Below are positions 37,298 to 45,854 of a stretch of DNA of 64,000 bases, piece by piece; position 1 is the stretch's first letter; each line of letters opens with the position of its first letter. The notes beneath the pieces are model-generated. The model saw only the letters and a list, made by a program, of their open reading frames with translations, was not told the DNA's origin and searched no databases. A program made the position numbers and the translations under genes. The DNA comes from Neoroseomonas marina (lineage in GTDB: Bacteria; Pseudomonadota; Alphaproteobacteria; Acetobacterales; Acetobacteraceae): assembly GCF_012927745.1 (NCBI RefSeq), contig NZ_JABBKX010000001.1, forward strand, positions 868,001 to 932,000, given 5' to 3'.

Positions 37298-38071
37298 ATG
37301 GCATCCGACGCCGCCGAAGCCATCATCGAGGCCCGCCGCAGCAAGCGCATCCTCGCCCCGCTCGGCGCCATCGCGCCGAAGACGCCGGAAGCGGGCTACG
37401 CCGTGCAGAAGGAGGTCGCGCTGCGCCTGGGCGGCCTGCCGCCGGCCGGCTTCAAGATCGGCGCCACCACGAAGCAGATGCAGGCGATCCTCGGCCTGTC
37501 CGGCCCCGCCGGCGGCTTTACGCCCAAGGCCGGGCTGCGCCCGACGCCGGCCACCGTCCGCTACGCCGATTTCCTCAACCCCGGCGTCGAATGCGAGGTC
37601 GCCCTGCGCCTCGCCCGCGACATCCCGCCGGGGCCCTGCACCCGCGACCAGGCGGGCGACGCCGTGGGCGAGGTCTTTCCCGCCATCGAGATCGTCGAGA
37701 AGCGCTACGACGACCTCGCGGTGCTGACCACGCCCACGCTGATCGCCGACCAGGTCTTCCATGCCGGCGGGGTGCTCGGGACCCCGGTCGCGGGATGGCG
37801 GGCACTGGGCCTGGATCTCGCGGCCACGCGCGGGCGGATGACGGTGAACGGGACGGTGCGCGGGGAAGGCGTCGGCGCCGACCTGCTCGGCCATCCCTTC
37901 GAGGCGCTGGCCTGGCTCGCCTCCTCGGCCTGCGCGACGGCATTCGGCGGGCTGCGGGCGGGGCAGGTGGTGTTCCTGGGGTCCGTGACGCCGCCGATCT
38001 GGCTCGACGGGCCGTCCACGGTGGTGGTCGAGTTCGACACGCTCGGACGGGTCGAGCTGACGCTGACCTGA
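37298..38071 (+). CDS. 2-keto-4-pentenoate hydratase / fumarylacetoacetate-hydrolase-like enzyme
   Basis: This 257-residue protein has the MhpD-like fold used in aromatic meta-cleavage and related carboxylate pathways. Marks are GFKIGATTKQMQ, a metal-binding E-C-E pair in GVECEVALRLARDI, FPAIEIVEKRYDD and the C-terminal GSVTPPIWLDGP loop. GGGAGG precedes the ATG at 37298. No partner hydrolase or aldolase is nearby, so the substrate is unknown; 2-oxo-pent-4-enoate-like acids are the family norm. Confidence 0.85.
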   Translation: MASDAAEAIIEARRSKRILAPLGAIAPKTPEAGYAVQKEVALRLGGLPPAGFKIGATTKQMQAILGLSGPAGGFTPKAGLRPTPATVRYADFLNPGVECEVALRLARDIPPGPCTRDQAGDAVGEVFPAIEIVEKRYDDLAVLTTPTLIADQVFHAGGVLGTPVAGWRALGLDLAATRGRMTVNGTVRGEGVGADLLGHPFEALAWLASSACATAFGGLRAGQVVFLGSVTPPIWLDGPSTVVVEFDTLGRVELTLT

Positions 38072-38079
38072 GAAAGGAC

Positions 38080-38101
38080 GCGGGGGAGCGAACTCCCCCG
38101 C
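38080..38101. repeat. Perfect hairpin with a CGAA loop
   Basis: GCGGGGGAG and its complement flank a CGAA tetraloop nine bases after the hydratase-like gene stop. A C-rich stretch follows. It may end transcription in part, or be a member of a dispersed intergenic repeat; no second copy of the same stem was seen in the window. Confidence 0.5.
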
Positions 38102-38158
38102 ACCCCCACCTTCATTGGCTGCGCCCCCCGGGCCGATGGCCGGGGACGGGAGACAGGC

Positions 38159-39016
38159 ATGGACGGCATCCACATCACGGGCGGGGGCTGGGAGGCGACG
38201 GTCCAGCCGGCCGACGGGGCGGGACTGACGCGGCTGCGCTTCGCCGGCCAGGACATCCTCGTCCCGGCGCCGGGGGGAACGCGCCTCGGCGGGCCTTTCG
38301 GCGCCTTCTGGATGATCCCCTGGGCGAACCGGCTCGATGGCGGGCGACTCGGGCCGCACCGGCTGCCGATCAACCGGCCGCAGGACGGAACGGCCATCCA
38401 CGGCCTGTCCCGCGACCGCGCCTGGACCGTCGCGCAGGCCGCGCCGGATCGCGTGTCTCTGACCCAATCGGTCGAGGGTTCGCCCTACCGCTACGCCGCC
38501 CACCTCGCGATGACGGCAGCGGAGGACGGCTTCACCCTGGACCTTGCCGTGACCAATACGGGACAGGATCCCATGCCCTTCGGCGCCGGCTGGCACCCCT
38601 GGTTCGTCCGGCCGCCGGGCACGCGCCTCGCCTTCCGTGCCACCCATCGATGCACCCATGACGCCCGCTGCCTGCCGGTCTCGGCGGCGCCCACCGCCGG
38701 CCTCGACGGCGGGGAGGACGCCTTCCTCGGGCTCGACACCCATTTCGCCGGCTGGGACGGCGCCGCGCGCATCGCCTGGCCAGGCCTGGACCTGACCATC
38801 GCGGCGACGGGCGCGCTGGCCACCAACCTCCAGGTCTACGCTCCGCCCCCGCAGCCGGTGCTCTGCGTCGAGCCGTCCTCCCACCTCCCGGACGCGCCGA
38901 ACCGGCCGGATCTCGCGCCCCTCGGCCCGATGCGCGTCCTTGCCCCGGGCGATGTCTTGACCGGCGTCATCCGCCTGACCGCGGAGTGTTCACACCCGCC
39001 CGGCGGCGCGGCATAG
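38159..39016 (+). CDS. Aldose 1-epimerase family protein
   Basis: This 285-residue protein is a galactose-mutarotase-like beta-sandwich enzyme. Key residues appear as IHGLSRDRAW (His80, equivalent to the first catalytic histidine), GWHPWF (second histidine near 142) and the CVEPSSHLPDAPN loop with the conserved acid near residue 241. The substrate sugar cannot be told. It overlaps no gene but lies one base before the flavoprotein at 39018, so the two are probably co-transcribed. Confidence 0.88.
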   Translation: MDGIHITGGGWEATVQPADGAGLTRLRFAGQDILVPAPGGTRLGGPFGAFWMIPWANRLDGGRLGPHRLPINRPQDGTAIHGLSRDRAWTVAQAAPDRVSLTQSVEGSPYRYAAHLAMTAAEDGFTLDLAVTNTGQDPMPFGAGWHPWFVRPPGTRLAFRATHRCTHDARCLPVSAAPTAGLDGGEDAFLGLDTHFAGWDGAARIAWPGLDLTIAATGALATNLQVYAPPPQPVLCVEPSSHLPDAPNRPDLAPLGPMRVLAPGDVLTGVIRLTAECSHPPGGAA

Positions 39017-39017
39017 G

Positions 39018-40190
39018 ATGGCCGCGATGGCATCCCCTCCCACCGCACTCGTCCTCGGCGCCGGCATCATGGGGCTCTCGGCCGCATGGGGCCTGGCCCG
39101 CCGGGGCTTCTCCGTCAGCATCGTCGAGCAGGACGAGATCCCGAACCCGCGCGGAGCCTCCGTCGACCACCACCGGCTGATCCGCCACGCCTACGGCGCC
39201 CAGGCCGGCTACATGCGCATGGTCGATCCCGCCTATGCCGCCTGGGACATGGTCTGGCGCGACATCGGGGAGGCGCTGCACATCCAGACCGGCGTGCTCG
39301 CCGTCTCCGGCAGCACCAGGGGCTGGCTCGGCGAGAGCCGCGCGACGCTCGCCGCCGACGGCCTCGCCTTCGACGACCTGACGGCAGCCGAGGTCGCCGC
39401 CCGCTTCCCGATCTTCACTGAGGCCGGCATCGGCGCCGCGTTCCACATGAAACCCGGCGGCGTGCTGCTCGCCGGGCGGATCGTCGAGGGCCTGGCGCGG
39501 CACCTCGCCGCCCGCGGCGTGACGATCGAGCGCGCCCGCGCCGCCGCCGTCGATCCCGACCGTGCCACGCTGCGCCTCGCCGACGGCACGGAGCGCAGCG
39601 CGGACCTGCTGGTGGTCGCCGCCGGGCCCTGGGCGCCGCGCCTAATCCCCGCCGCGCTGGGCCCGCGCGTCGTCGCCTCCCGCCAGATCCTCGTGCTGCT
39701 CGAACCGCCGCCGCAGCACCGGGACGGCTGGTCGAAGGCCCCGATGCTGCTCGACCTCGCCGAGGACGGCGGATTCTACGCCGTGCCGCCGGTCGCGGGC
39801 ACGCCGCTCAAGATCGGTGACCACCGCTTCTCCCGCGTGGGCGATGCCGAGGCCGACCCGCGCGACGCGACGCCGGCCGAGGCGGAGGAGATCCTCGCCT
39901 TCGCTCGCCCCCGCCTGCGCGACATGGCGGGCTACCGCATCCTCGGCGCGCGGGCCTGCTACTACGACGTCGAGGACGCGGAGCGCTTCGTCCTCGAGCC
40001 CGCCACACCGCGCTGCCTGGTGATGTCCGGCTTCTCCGGCCATGGCTTCAAGTTCGGCCCGCTGCTCGGCCTGGCGCTCGCCGCCGCGGCGGCCGACCCG
40101 GCGCTGCTGCCGGCCCTCGTCCCCTGGGCGGCCGGCGAGGCACCGCCCGCCCCCGGCCTCCTCTCCGCGCTCGAAGGCATTCCCGCATGA
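39018..40190 (+). CDS. Sarcosine-oxidase/MTOX-like FAD-dependent amine oxidase
   Basis: This 390-residue protein of the DAO family has the FAD motif GAGIMG at residues 14-19 and, around Cys314, a CYYDVEDAERF segment that matches the site of covalent flavin attachment in monomeric sarcosine oxidase and N-methyltryptophan oxidase. The ending GHGFKFGPLLG is also typical. It would oxidise an N-methyl or secondary amine with release of hydrogen peroxide. It overlaps the acyl-CoA dehydrogenase by four bases. Substrate unknown. Confidence 0.85.
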   Translation: MAAMASPPTALVLGAGIMGLSAAWGLARRGFSVSIVEQDEIPNPRGASVDHHRLIRHAYGAQAGYMRMVDPAYAAWDMVWRDIGEALHIQTGVLAVSGSTRGWLGESRATLAADGLAFDDLTAAEVAARFPIFTEAGIGAAFHMKPGGVLLAGRIVEGLARHLAARGVTIERARAAAVDPDRATLRLADGTERSADLLVVAAGPWAPRLIPAALGPRVVASRQILVLLEPPPQHRDGWSKAPMLLDLAEDGGFYAVPPVAGTPLKIGDHRFSRVGDAEADPRDATPAEAEEILAFARPRLRDMAGYRILGARACYYDVEDAERFVLEPATPRCLVMSGFSGHGFKFGPLLGLALAAAAADPALLPALVPWAAGEAPPAPGLLSALEGIPA

Positions 40191-41800
40191 CCACGACCGC
40201 CGCCACCGACCTGATCTTCGGCCTGACCCGCGTGGTCGGCCTGCCCGCCGTGAGCGAGAAGGCCGGCGCGCCGCTCTCGGCCGAGGACATCGCCCAGATC
40301 GTCACCGAGGCCGACCGCTTCTGCACCGAGGTGCTGCAGCCCAACGCGCTCGCCGCCGACCGTGCCGGCGCGGTCTATGCCAATGGCGTCGTCACCACCC
40401 CGCCCACCTATCCCGCCGCCTATGCGAAGTGGGTCGAGGGCGGATGGCAGTCGCTCTCCGCGCCCGCGGAATACGGCGGCCAGGGCCTGCCGCACTCGCT
40501 CTGGACCGCGATGACCGAGCTCGGCATGGCGGCCGACACGTCGTTCATGCTCGGTCCGATGCTGACGGCCGGCGCCATCGACTGCCTGATGCACTATGCG
40601 ACACCCGACCAGGCGGCGCGCTGGCTGCCCAGGATGGTCAGCGGCGAATGGACCGGCGCGATGTGCCTCACCGAACCCAATGCCGGCAGCGACCTCGGCG
40701 TGCTGCGCACCCGCGCCGAGCCCCTGCCCAACGGCAAGTACGCCCTGCATGGCCAGAAGATCTTCATCACCTGGGGCGAGCACGACTGCACCGACAACAT
40801 CGTCTACCTGGTGCTCGCCCGCCTGCCCGACGCGCCACCGGGCTCGCGCGGCATCAGCCTCTTCGTCGCGACCAAGGTGAAGGAGGATGGCAGCCGCAAC
40901 GACCTCCGCTGCGGCGGGATCGAGCACAAGCTCGGCATCCATGGTTCGCCCACCTGCGTGATGCTGTTCGAGGGCGCCGAGGCCGAGATGGTCGGCGAAC
41001 CCAATCGCGGCCTGAACGCGATGTTCGCGATGATGAACAACGCCCGTCTCGGCGTCGGCACCGAGGGCGTCGCGCATGGCGCGGCGGCGCTGCGCCTCGC
41101 CGAGGCCTATGCCGCGCAGCGCGTGCAGAGCGGCCGGGTCATCGCCGAGCACCCCGATGTCGCACGCATGCTGATGGAGATGCGCGCCGTCACCCTCGCC
41201 TCCCGGCTGCTCGCGCTGGAAACCGCGATCTGCGTCGATCGCCACGCGGCCGGCGATACGGGCGCGCAGGCGCGGCAGGCGCTGCTCACGCCCATCCTCA
41301 AGGCCTGGTGCACCGATCGCGGCGTGGAGACGGCCTCGACCGGCGTGCAGGTGCATGGCGGCATGGGCTTCATCGAGGAGACCGGCGCCGCGCGCATCCT
41401 GCGCGACGCCCGCATCGCCCCGATCTACGAAGGCACCAACGGCATCCAGGCGATCGACCTGCTGGTGCGCAAGGTCGCCAAGGACGGCGGCGCGGAGATG
41501 CGCGCGCTGATCGAGGAGGTGAAGCGCACCCCCGACGCCCGGCTGCGCGCCGCCGCCGACACGCTGGCCGCCGCCACCGCGACCGTCATCGCCGCCCAGG
41601 CGCGCGATGCCGATGCGGGCCAGTCCGTCGCCGTCGCCTATCTCGAGGCCGCAGGCTGGGTGCTGGGCGGCTGGATGCTGGCCCGTGCGGCTGCCGAGGA
41701 CCCGGCCGCCTATGGCCCGCCGGCCGATTTCTACTTGCGCCGCCTGCTGCCGCGCGCCGCGGGGCGCGTCGCCGAGATCGAGGGCGCGCTCGCCGCATAA
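40187..41800 (+). CDS. Acyl-CoA dehydrogenase, long form
   Basis: This 537-residue flavoenzyme has CLTEPNAGSDLG and FITWGEHD motifs for FAD binding, VHGGMGFIEETGAARI, and the catalytic-base region RIAPIYEGTNGIQAIDL. A C-terminal helical extension of about 100 residues past this region marks the long AcdB/FadE-like subgroup used for acyl-CoAs with 3-thio or branched groups. It overlaps the upstream oxidase (ATGA) and ends 69 bases before the carotenoid operon. A role in carotenoid making is not supported by sequence. Confidence 0.9.
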   Translation: MTTTAATDLIFGLTRVVGLPAVSEKAGAPLSAEDIAQIVTEADRFCTEVLQPNALAADRAGAVYANGVVTTPPTYPAAYAKWVEGGWQSLSAPAEYGGQGLPHSLWTAMTELGMAADTSFMLGPMLTAGAIDCLMHYATPDQAARWLPRMVSGEWTGAMCLTEPNAGSDLGVLRTRAEPLPNGKYALHGQKIFITWGEHDCTDNIVYLVLARLPDAPPGSRGISLFVATKVKEDGSRNDLRCGGIEHKLGIHGSPTCVMLFEGAEAEMVGEPNRGLNAMFAMMNNARLGVGTEGVAHGAAALRLAEAYAAQRVQSGRVIAEHPDVARMLMEMRAVTLASRLLALETAICVDRHAAGDTGAQARQALLTPILKAWCTDRGVETASTGVQVHGGMGFIEETGAARILRDARIAPIYEGTNGIQAIDLLVRKVAKDGGAEMRALIEEVKRTPDARLRAAADTLAAATATVIAAQARDADAGQSVAVAYLEAAGWVLGGWMLARAAAEDPAAYGPPADFYLRRLLPRAAGRVAEIEGALAA

Positions 41801-41840
41801 GGAGGTGACCTTGCAGGCGCGCAATCCGGGGCAATCTGCG

Positions 41841-41858
41841 GTATCCAGGATCGGATAC
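41841..41858. promoter_or_regulatory. Inverted repeat upstream of the carotenoid operon
   Basis: GTATCC and GGATAC lie six bases apart as a perfect 6-6-6 inverted repeat, 12 bases before the first desaturase ATG at 41870. It could be an operator for the operon. The whole gap is only 69 bases, and no clear -35/-10 pair was found. Confidence 0.4.
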
Positions 41859-41869
41859 GAACAAGCCGG

Positions 41870-43444
41870 ATGAACGCTCCCCTGCCTGCCATCGCCCGCA
41901 CCCGCCCGCGCGTCGCCATCGTCGGCGCCGGACCCGGCGGCCTCGCCGCCGCCATGCTCCTCGCCGCTGCCGGCGCGCGAGTCACGGTTTTCGAGCGCGA
42001 CGATGTGGTCGGCGGGCGCACGCGCACGGTCACCGCGCCGGGCGGCTACCGTTTCGACATCGGCCCGACCTTCTTCCTCTACCCGCGCATCCTGCGCGAG
42101 ATCTTCGCCAGCTGCGGCGCGGACCTCGACGCGGAGGTCGAGCTGATGCGCCTCGACCCGCAATACCGGCTGGTCTTCGAGGGCGCATCGCCGGTCAGCG
42201 TCGACGCGAGCCCCGACCTCGCGCGCATGGAAGCCGAGATCGCGAAGCTCAGCCCCGCCGATGCGCGCGGCCTGCGGAGCTTCATGGAGGACAACCGCAC
42301 CAAGCTCGAGGCCTTCCGCCCGGTGCTGGAACGCCCCTTCGGCGGCCTGTCGGACTATCTGGCGCCCGAGGTGGTGAACGGGCTGCGCTACCTGCGCCCC
42401 TGGGCGTCGCTCGATCAGGACCTGCGGCGGCACTTCGCCGATCCGCGTACGCGCCTCGCCTTCGGCTTCCAGTCGAAATACCTCGGGATGAGCCCCTTCC
42501 GCTGCCCGAGCATGTTCACGATCCTGTCCTTCCTCGAATACGAGCATGGGGTGTTCCATCCGCGCGGAGGCTGCGGTGCCGTGTCCGAAGCGATGGCGCG
42601 CGTCGCCGGGCGTCTCGGCGTCGAGTTCCGCTTCGGCGCCAAGGTCGATCGCCTCGCCTTCGAAGGCCGGCGCGCCGCGGGCGTCGAGGTCGGCGGTACG
42701 CGCCACGCCGCCGACGCCGTGGTGGTGAACGCCGACTTCGCCCACGCCATCCCCGGCCTGATGCCGGAGGAGCTCCGGCCGCAATGGCCCGACGCGAAGA
42801 TCGCGAAGGCGCGCTACTCCTGCTCGACCTTCATGCTCTACCTCGGCATCGAGGGGCGGCTGCCGAACCTTGCGCACCACACCGTGCTGCTGGCCGAGGA
42901 TTACGAGCGCAATTTGCGCCAGATCGAGAGCGGCGAGATCCCGGACAATCCCTCCGTCTACGTCCAGGCGGCAGCAGGCACCGACCCCTCCCTCGCGCCG
43001 GAGGGGCATTCGACGCTGTATGTCCTCGTGCCCGTGCCCAACCTGCGCGAGGGCGGGGACTGGGCGGCGGAGGCGCAGCGCTACCGTCGCGTGGCGCTCG
43101 ACCGGCTGAAGGCCCTCGGCCTCGGCGACATCGAGCCGCGCATCCGCTACGAGCGGATGCTGACGCCGCAGGACTGGCGGAACGAATACGCGGTCGGCTA
43201 TGGGGCGACCTTCAACCTGGCGCATGACGTGCGCCAGATGCTGCATTTCCGCCCGCGCAACCGCTTCGGCAAGGCGCAGGGCGTCTATCTGGTCGGCGGC
43301 GGCACCCATCCGGGCAGCGGCCTGCCGGTCATCTACGAAGGCGCGCGCATCAGCACGCGGCTGCTGATGGCCGATCTGGGCCTGCAGCAGGGCGTGACGG
43401 CGGGCGGCGGGCATGGCGCGGCGCACTCCGCGCTGGGCGGCTGA
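41870..43444 (+). CDS. CrtN/CrtP-type carotenoid desaturase or oxidase (first copy)
   Basis: This 524-residue flavoprotein is of the CrtI/CrtN phytoene-desaturase family. The FAD motif GAGPGG is at residues 19-24, the DIGPTFFLYP region follows, and the C-terminus has the diagnostic GVYLVGGGTHPGSGLPV box. As first gene of a cluster with HpnC-HpnD and HpnE, it should act on a C30 chain (squalene or dehydrosqualene), adding double bonds or oxidising a terminal methyl. Which of the two copies is the desaturase cannot be told from motifs alone. It is followed 17 bases later by its paralogue. Confidence 0.9.
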   Translation: MNAPLPAIARTRPRVAIVGAGPGGLAAAMLLAAAGARVTVFERDDVVGGRTRTVTAPGGYRFDIGPTFFLYPRILREIFASCGADLDAEVELMRLDPQYRLVFEGASPVSVDASPDLARMEAEIAKLSPADARGLRSFMEDNRTKLEAFRPVLERPFGGLSDYLAPEVVNGLRYLRPWASLDQDLRRHFADPRTRLAFGFQSKYLGMSPFRCPSMFTILSFLEYEHGVFHPRGGCGAVSEAMARVAGRLGVEFRFGAKVDRLAFEGRRAAGVEVGGTRHAADAVVVNADFAHAIPGLMPEELRPQWPDAKIAKARYSCSTFMLYLGIEGRLPNLAHHTVLLAEDYERNLRQIESGEIPDNPSVYVQAAAGTDPSLAPEGHSTLYVLVPVPNLREGGDWAAEAQRYRRVALDRLKALGLGDIEPRIRYERMLTPQDWRNEYAVGYGATFNLAHDVRQMLHFRPRNRFGKAQGVYLVGGGTHPGSGLPVIYEGARISTRLLMADLGLQQGVTAGGGHGAAHSALGG

Positions 43445-43461
43445 ACGGTCAGGAGGCGCAG

Positions 43462-45042
43462 ATGAGCGCGAAGGTCGTCGTCATCGGCAGCGGTCTGGGC
43501 GGACTTGCCGCCGCCGCCGTCGCGCAGGCGCGCGGGCACCAGGTCACGCTGCTCGAGCGCAACCCCTGGCTGGGCGGCAAGGCCGCGGTGCTCCACCTCG
43601 ACAATCCGACGGGCCCGGGGCGGTTCCGCTTCGATATGGGCCCGACCATCCTGACCGTGCCGCGCGTGCTCCGCCGCATCTACGCCGAGGCGAACCGCGT
43701 GCAGCAAGACGAGCTGCCGCTGATCCGCCTCGACCCGCAGTGGCGCTGCTTCTTCGACGACAACACGCGCATCGACCTGATGGCCGATGTGGACACCATG
43801 GCGAAGTCCATGGACGCCTTCGCGCCGGGCAAGGGAAACGGGCCGGGCTACCGCAAGTTCCAGGAAGTCTCACGCCATCTGCACGAGATCAGCGAGAAGT
43901 TCTTCTTCTGGAAGCCGGTGGAGGGCATCGGCGACACGCTGAACTTCGCCAGCAACTTCAAGCCGGAGGTCCTGCGCGATGTCCTCGCGCTGCGCATGGG
44001 CAAGACCGTCGCGAAGGTGATCCGCGGCCACGTGCCGGACGAACGCCTGGCGCAGATGCTCGACCACTTCACCCAGTATGTCGGCTCGAACCCCTACCTC
44101 GCCCCTGCGGTGCTCTGCGGGATCGGCGACATGCAGGCGAGCGAGGGCGTCTGGTATCCCGTCGGCGGCACCCGCGCCGTGGCGGAAGGACTGGCGAAGC
44201 TCGCCCGCGACCTCGGCGCCGACCTGCGCACCGATGCCGAGGTGACGGATATCGAGATCGTCAACGGCGCCGTGCGCAGCGTGACCGCGAACGGGGAACG
44301 CATCCCCTGCGACGCGCTGATCTCCAACATGGACGCGATCCGCACCTATACGGAGCTCGTGAAGGGACCGCCGGCCAAGACCATGCAGAAGCGCGGCTAC
44401 CAGCCGGCCTGCTCGGGGGTGGTGCTCTATCTCGGCCTGAAGAAGAAGTACGACCACCTCGCGCATCACTGCTTCGTCTTCTCCCGCGATGCGGAGGAGG
44501 AGTTCGACAGCATCTACCGCAAGGGCGAGCCCGCGCCGGATCCGACCGCCTATCTCTGCGCGCCCTCCGTGTCGGACGACACGGTCGCACCCGAGGGCGG
44601 CGAGGCGCTCTACATCCTGGTCCACACCCCGCACCTGCGCCACGGCCATGACTGGTCGAAGATGTTCGCGCCCTACCGGCAGCAGATCCTCGATAAGCTG
44701 AAGCGCACCGCTGGGATGGAGGACATCGAGGAGCGCATCGTCGTCGAACGTGCGCTGACGCCGGTCGACATCCACGAGCGCTACAAGGTGCTGGACGGGG
44801 CGATCTACGGCCTCGCCTCGCACGGCGCCTTCCTCGGCGCCTTCAAGCCGTCGAACCGGTCGAAGGCGATCAAGGGGCTCTACCTCGCGGGCGGCGCGGC
44901 GCATCCGGGGCCGGGCATGCCGATGGTGATGATGTCGGGCTGGATCGCGGCCGATGCGCTCGACCGCGACCTTGGCGGGCGCGGCATGTCGGCGGCGGCG
45001 GAGCGCGCCGGGCTGCGGGACGCGCTGCTCGCAGCGGAATGA
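43462..45042 (+). CDS. CrtN/CrtP-type carotenoid desaturase or oxidase (second copy)
   Basis: This 526-residue paralogue of the previous gene has the FAD motif GSGLGG at residues 9-14, FDMGPTILTVPRVL and the C-terminal GLYLAGGAAHPGPGMPM box. AGGAGG lies before its ATG. Two such enzymes together are the normal set for C30 acids: one desaturates to diapolycopene-like products, the other (CrtP/CrtNb type) oxidises the end methyl to an aldehyde. It overlaps the acyltransferase gene by four bases. Confidence 0.9.
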   Translation: MSAKVVVIGSGLGGLAAAAVAQARGHQVTLLERNPWLGGKAAVLHLDNPTGPGRFRFDMGPTILTVPRVLRRIYAEANRVQQDELPLIRLDPQWRCFFDDNTRIDLMADVDTMAKSMDAFAPGKGNGPGYRKFQEVSRHLHEISEKFFFWKPVEGIGDTLNFASNFKPEVLRDVLALRMGKTVAKVIRGHVPDERLAQMLDHFTQYVGSNPYLAPAVLCGIGDMQASEGVWYPVGGTRAVAEGLAKLARDLGADLRTDAEVTDIEIVNGAVRSVTANGERIPCDALISNMDAIRTYTELVKGPPAKTMQKRGYQPACSGVVLYLGLKKKYDHLAHHCFVFSRDAEEEFDSIYRKGEPAPDPTAYLCAPSVSDDTVAPEGGEALYILVHTPHLRHGHDWSKMFAPYRQQILDKLKRTAGMEDIEERIVVERALTPVDIHERYKVLDGAIYGLASHGAFLGAFKPSNRSKAIKGLYLAGGAAHPGPGMPMVMMSGWIAADALDRDLGGRGMSAAAERAGLRDALLAAE

Positions 45043-45854
45043 CCGGCGCGGACCGACCACAGCCCGATCCGGTGCCGCTCCGTTCGGAGCGGTACATCGC
45101 CTTCTTCGACCTCGCCTTCACGCGATTCTTCCGCCGCCACATGCGCGCGGCGCGCGTCGCGCGCTGGGGCCTGCCGCAGATCCCCGCCGGCGCCCCGGCG
45201 GTGATCTTCGTGAACCACCCCTCCTGGTGGGATGGCGTGGCGGTGATGCTGCTCGGGCGGCGACTGTTGCGTGAACGGCGCGTATTCACCCCCATGGCCG
45301 CCTGGGCGCTGGAGAAGTACGGCTTCATGCGCCGGATCGGCGTCTTCGGGGTCGAGACCGGCACCACGCGCGGCACCGTCGCCTTCCTGCGCACGGCGGA
45401 GCGCGTGCTGCAGGACCCGCGCCATGCGCTGTGGGTCCATGCGCCGGGGCGGTTCTGCGATCCGCGCGAACGGCCCATTCCGATCGCGCCGGGACTGACG
45501 CGGCTGCCGGAACTGGCCCCGGCGGCCTGGTTCGTCCCCCTCGCGCTCGACTACCCCTTCTGGTCGGAACGCAAGGCGGAGATGCTCGTCGCCTTCGGCC
45601 CGCCGATGCCGGCGTCGGGCTTGCTGGCGATGGACCGCGAGGCGCGCGCGGCGCGCCTTGCCGACGCGCTGGAGGCGGTCGCCGACCGGCTGACGGAGGA
45701 CGCGATCGCCCGCGATCCGGACCGCTTCGAGACCCTGGTGCAGGGCAAGGAAGGCATGGGCGGTATCTACCAGGGGTGGCGGCGGCTCGGCGCGCTGCTG
45801 CGCGGGCAACGCTTCGACCCGCGCCACGACCACCAGCCGGATCGCCCCGCATGA
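45039..45854 (+). CDS. PlsC-type acyltransferase, likely carotenoid-glycoside acyltransferase
   Basis: This 271-residue protein is in the lysophosphatidate-acyltransferase superfamily. The catalytic HX4D motif is NHPSWWD (His60, Asp65), and a substrate-binding VFGVETGTTRGT-like block follows. It lacks an obvious membrane anchor. Its place between a desaturase and a glycosyltransferase mirrors the acyltransferase step (CrtO in staphyloxanthin synthesis), so acylation of a sugar on the carotenoid is the likely role; a phospholipid role is the alternative. It overlaps both neighbours by four bases. Confidence 0.82.
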   Translation: MTGADRPQPDPVPLRSERYIAFFDLAFTRFFRRHMRAARVARWGLPQIPAGAPAVIFVNHPSWWDGVAVMLLGRRLLRERRVFTPMAAWALEKYGFMRRIGVFGVETGTTRGTVAFLRTAERVLQDPRHALWVHAPGRFCDPRERPIPIAPGLTRLPELAPAAWFVPLALDYPFWSERKAEMLVAFGPPMPASGLLAMDREARAARLADALEAVADRLTEDAIARDPDRFETLVQGKEGMGGIYQGWRRLGALLRGQRFDPRHDHQPDRPA

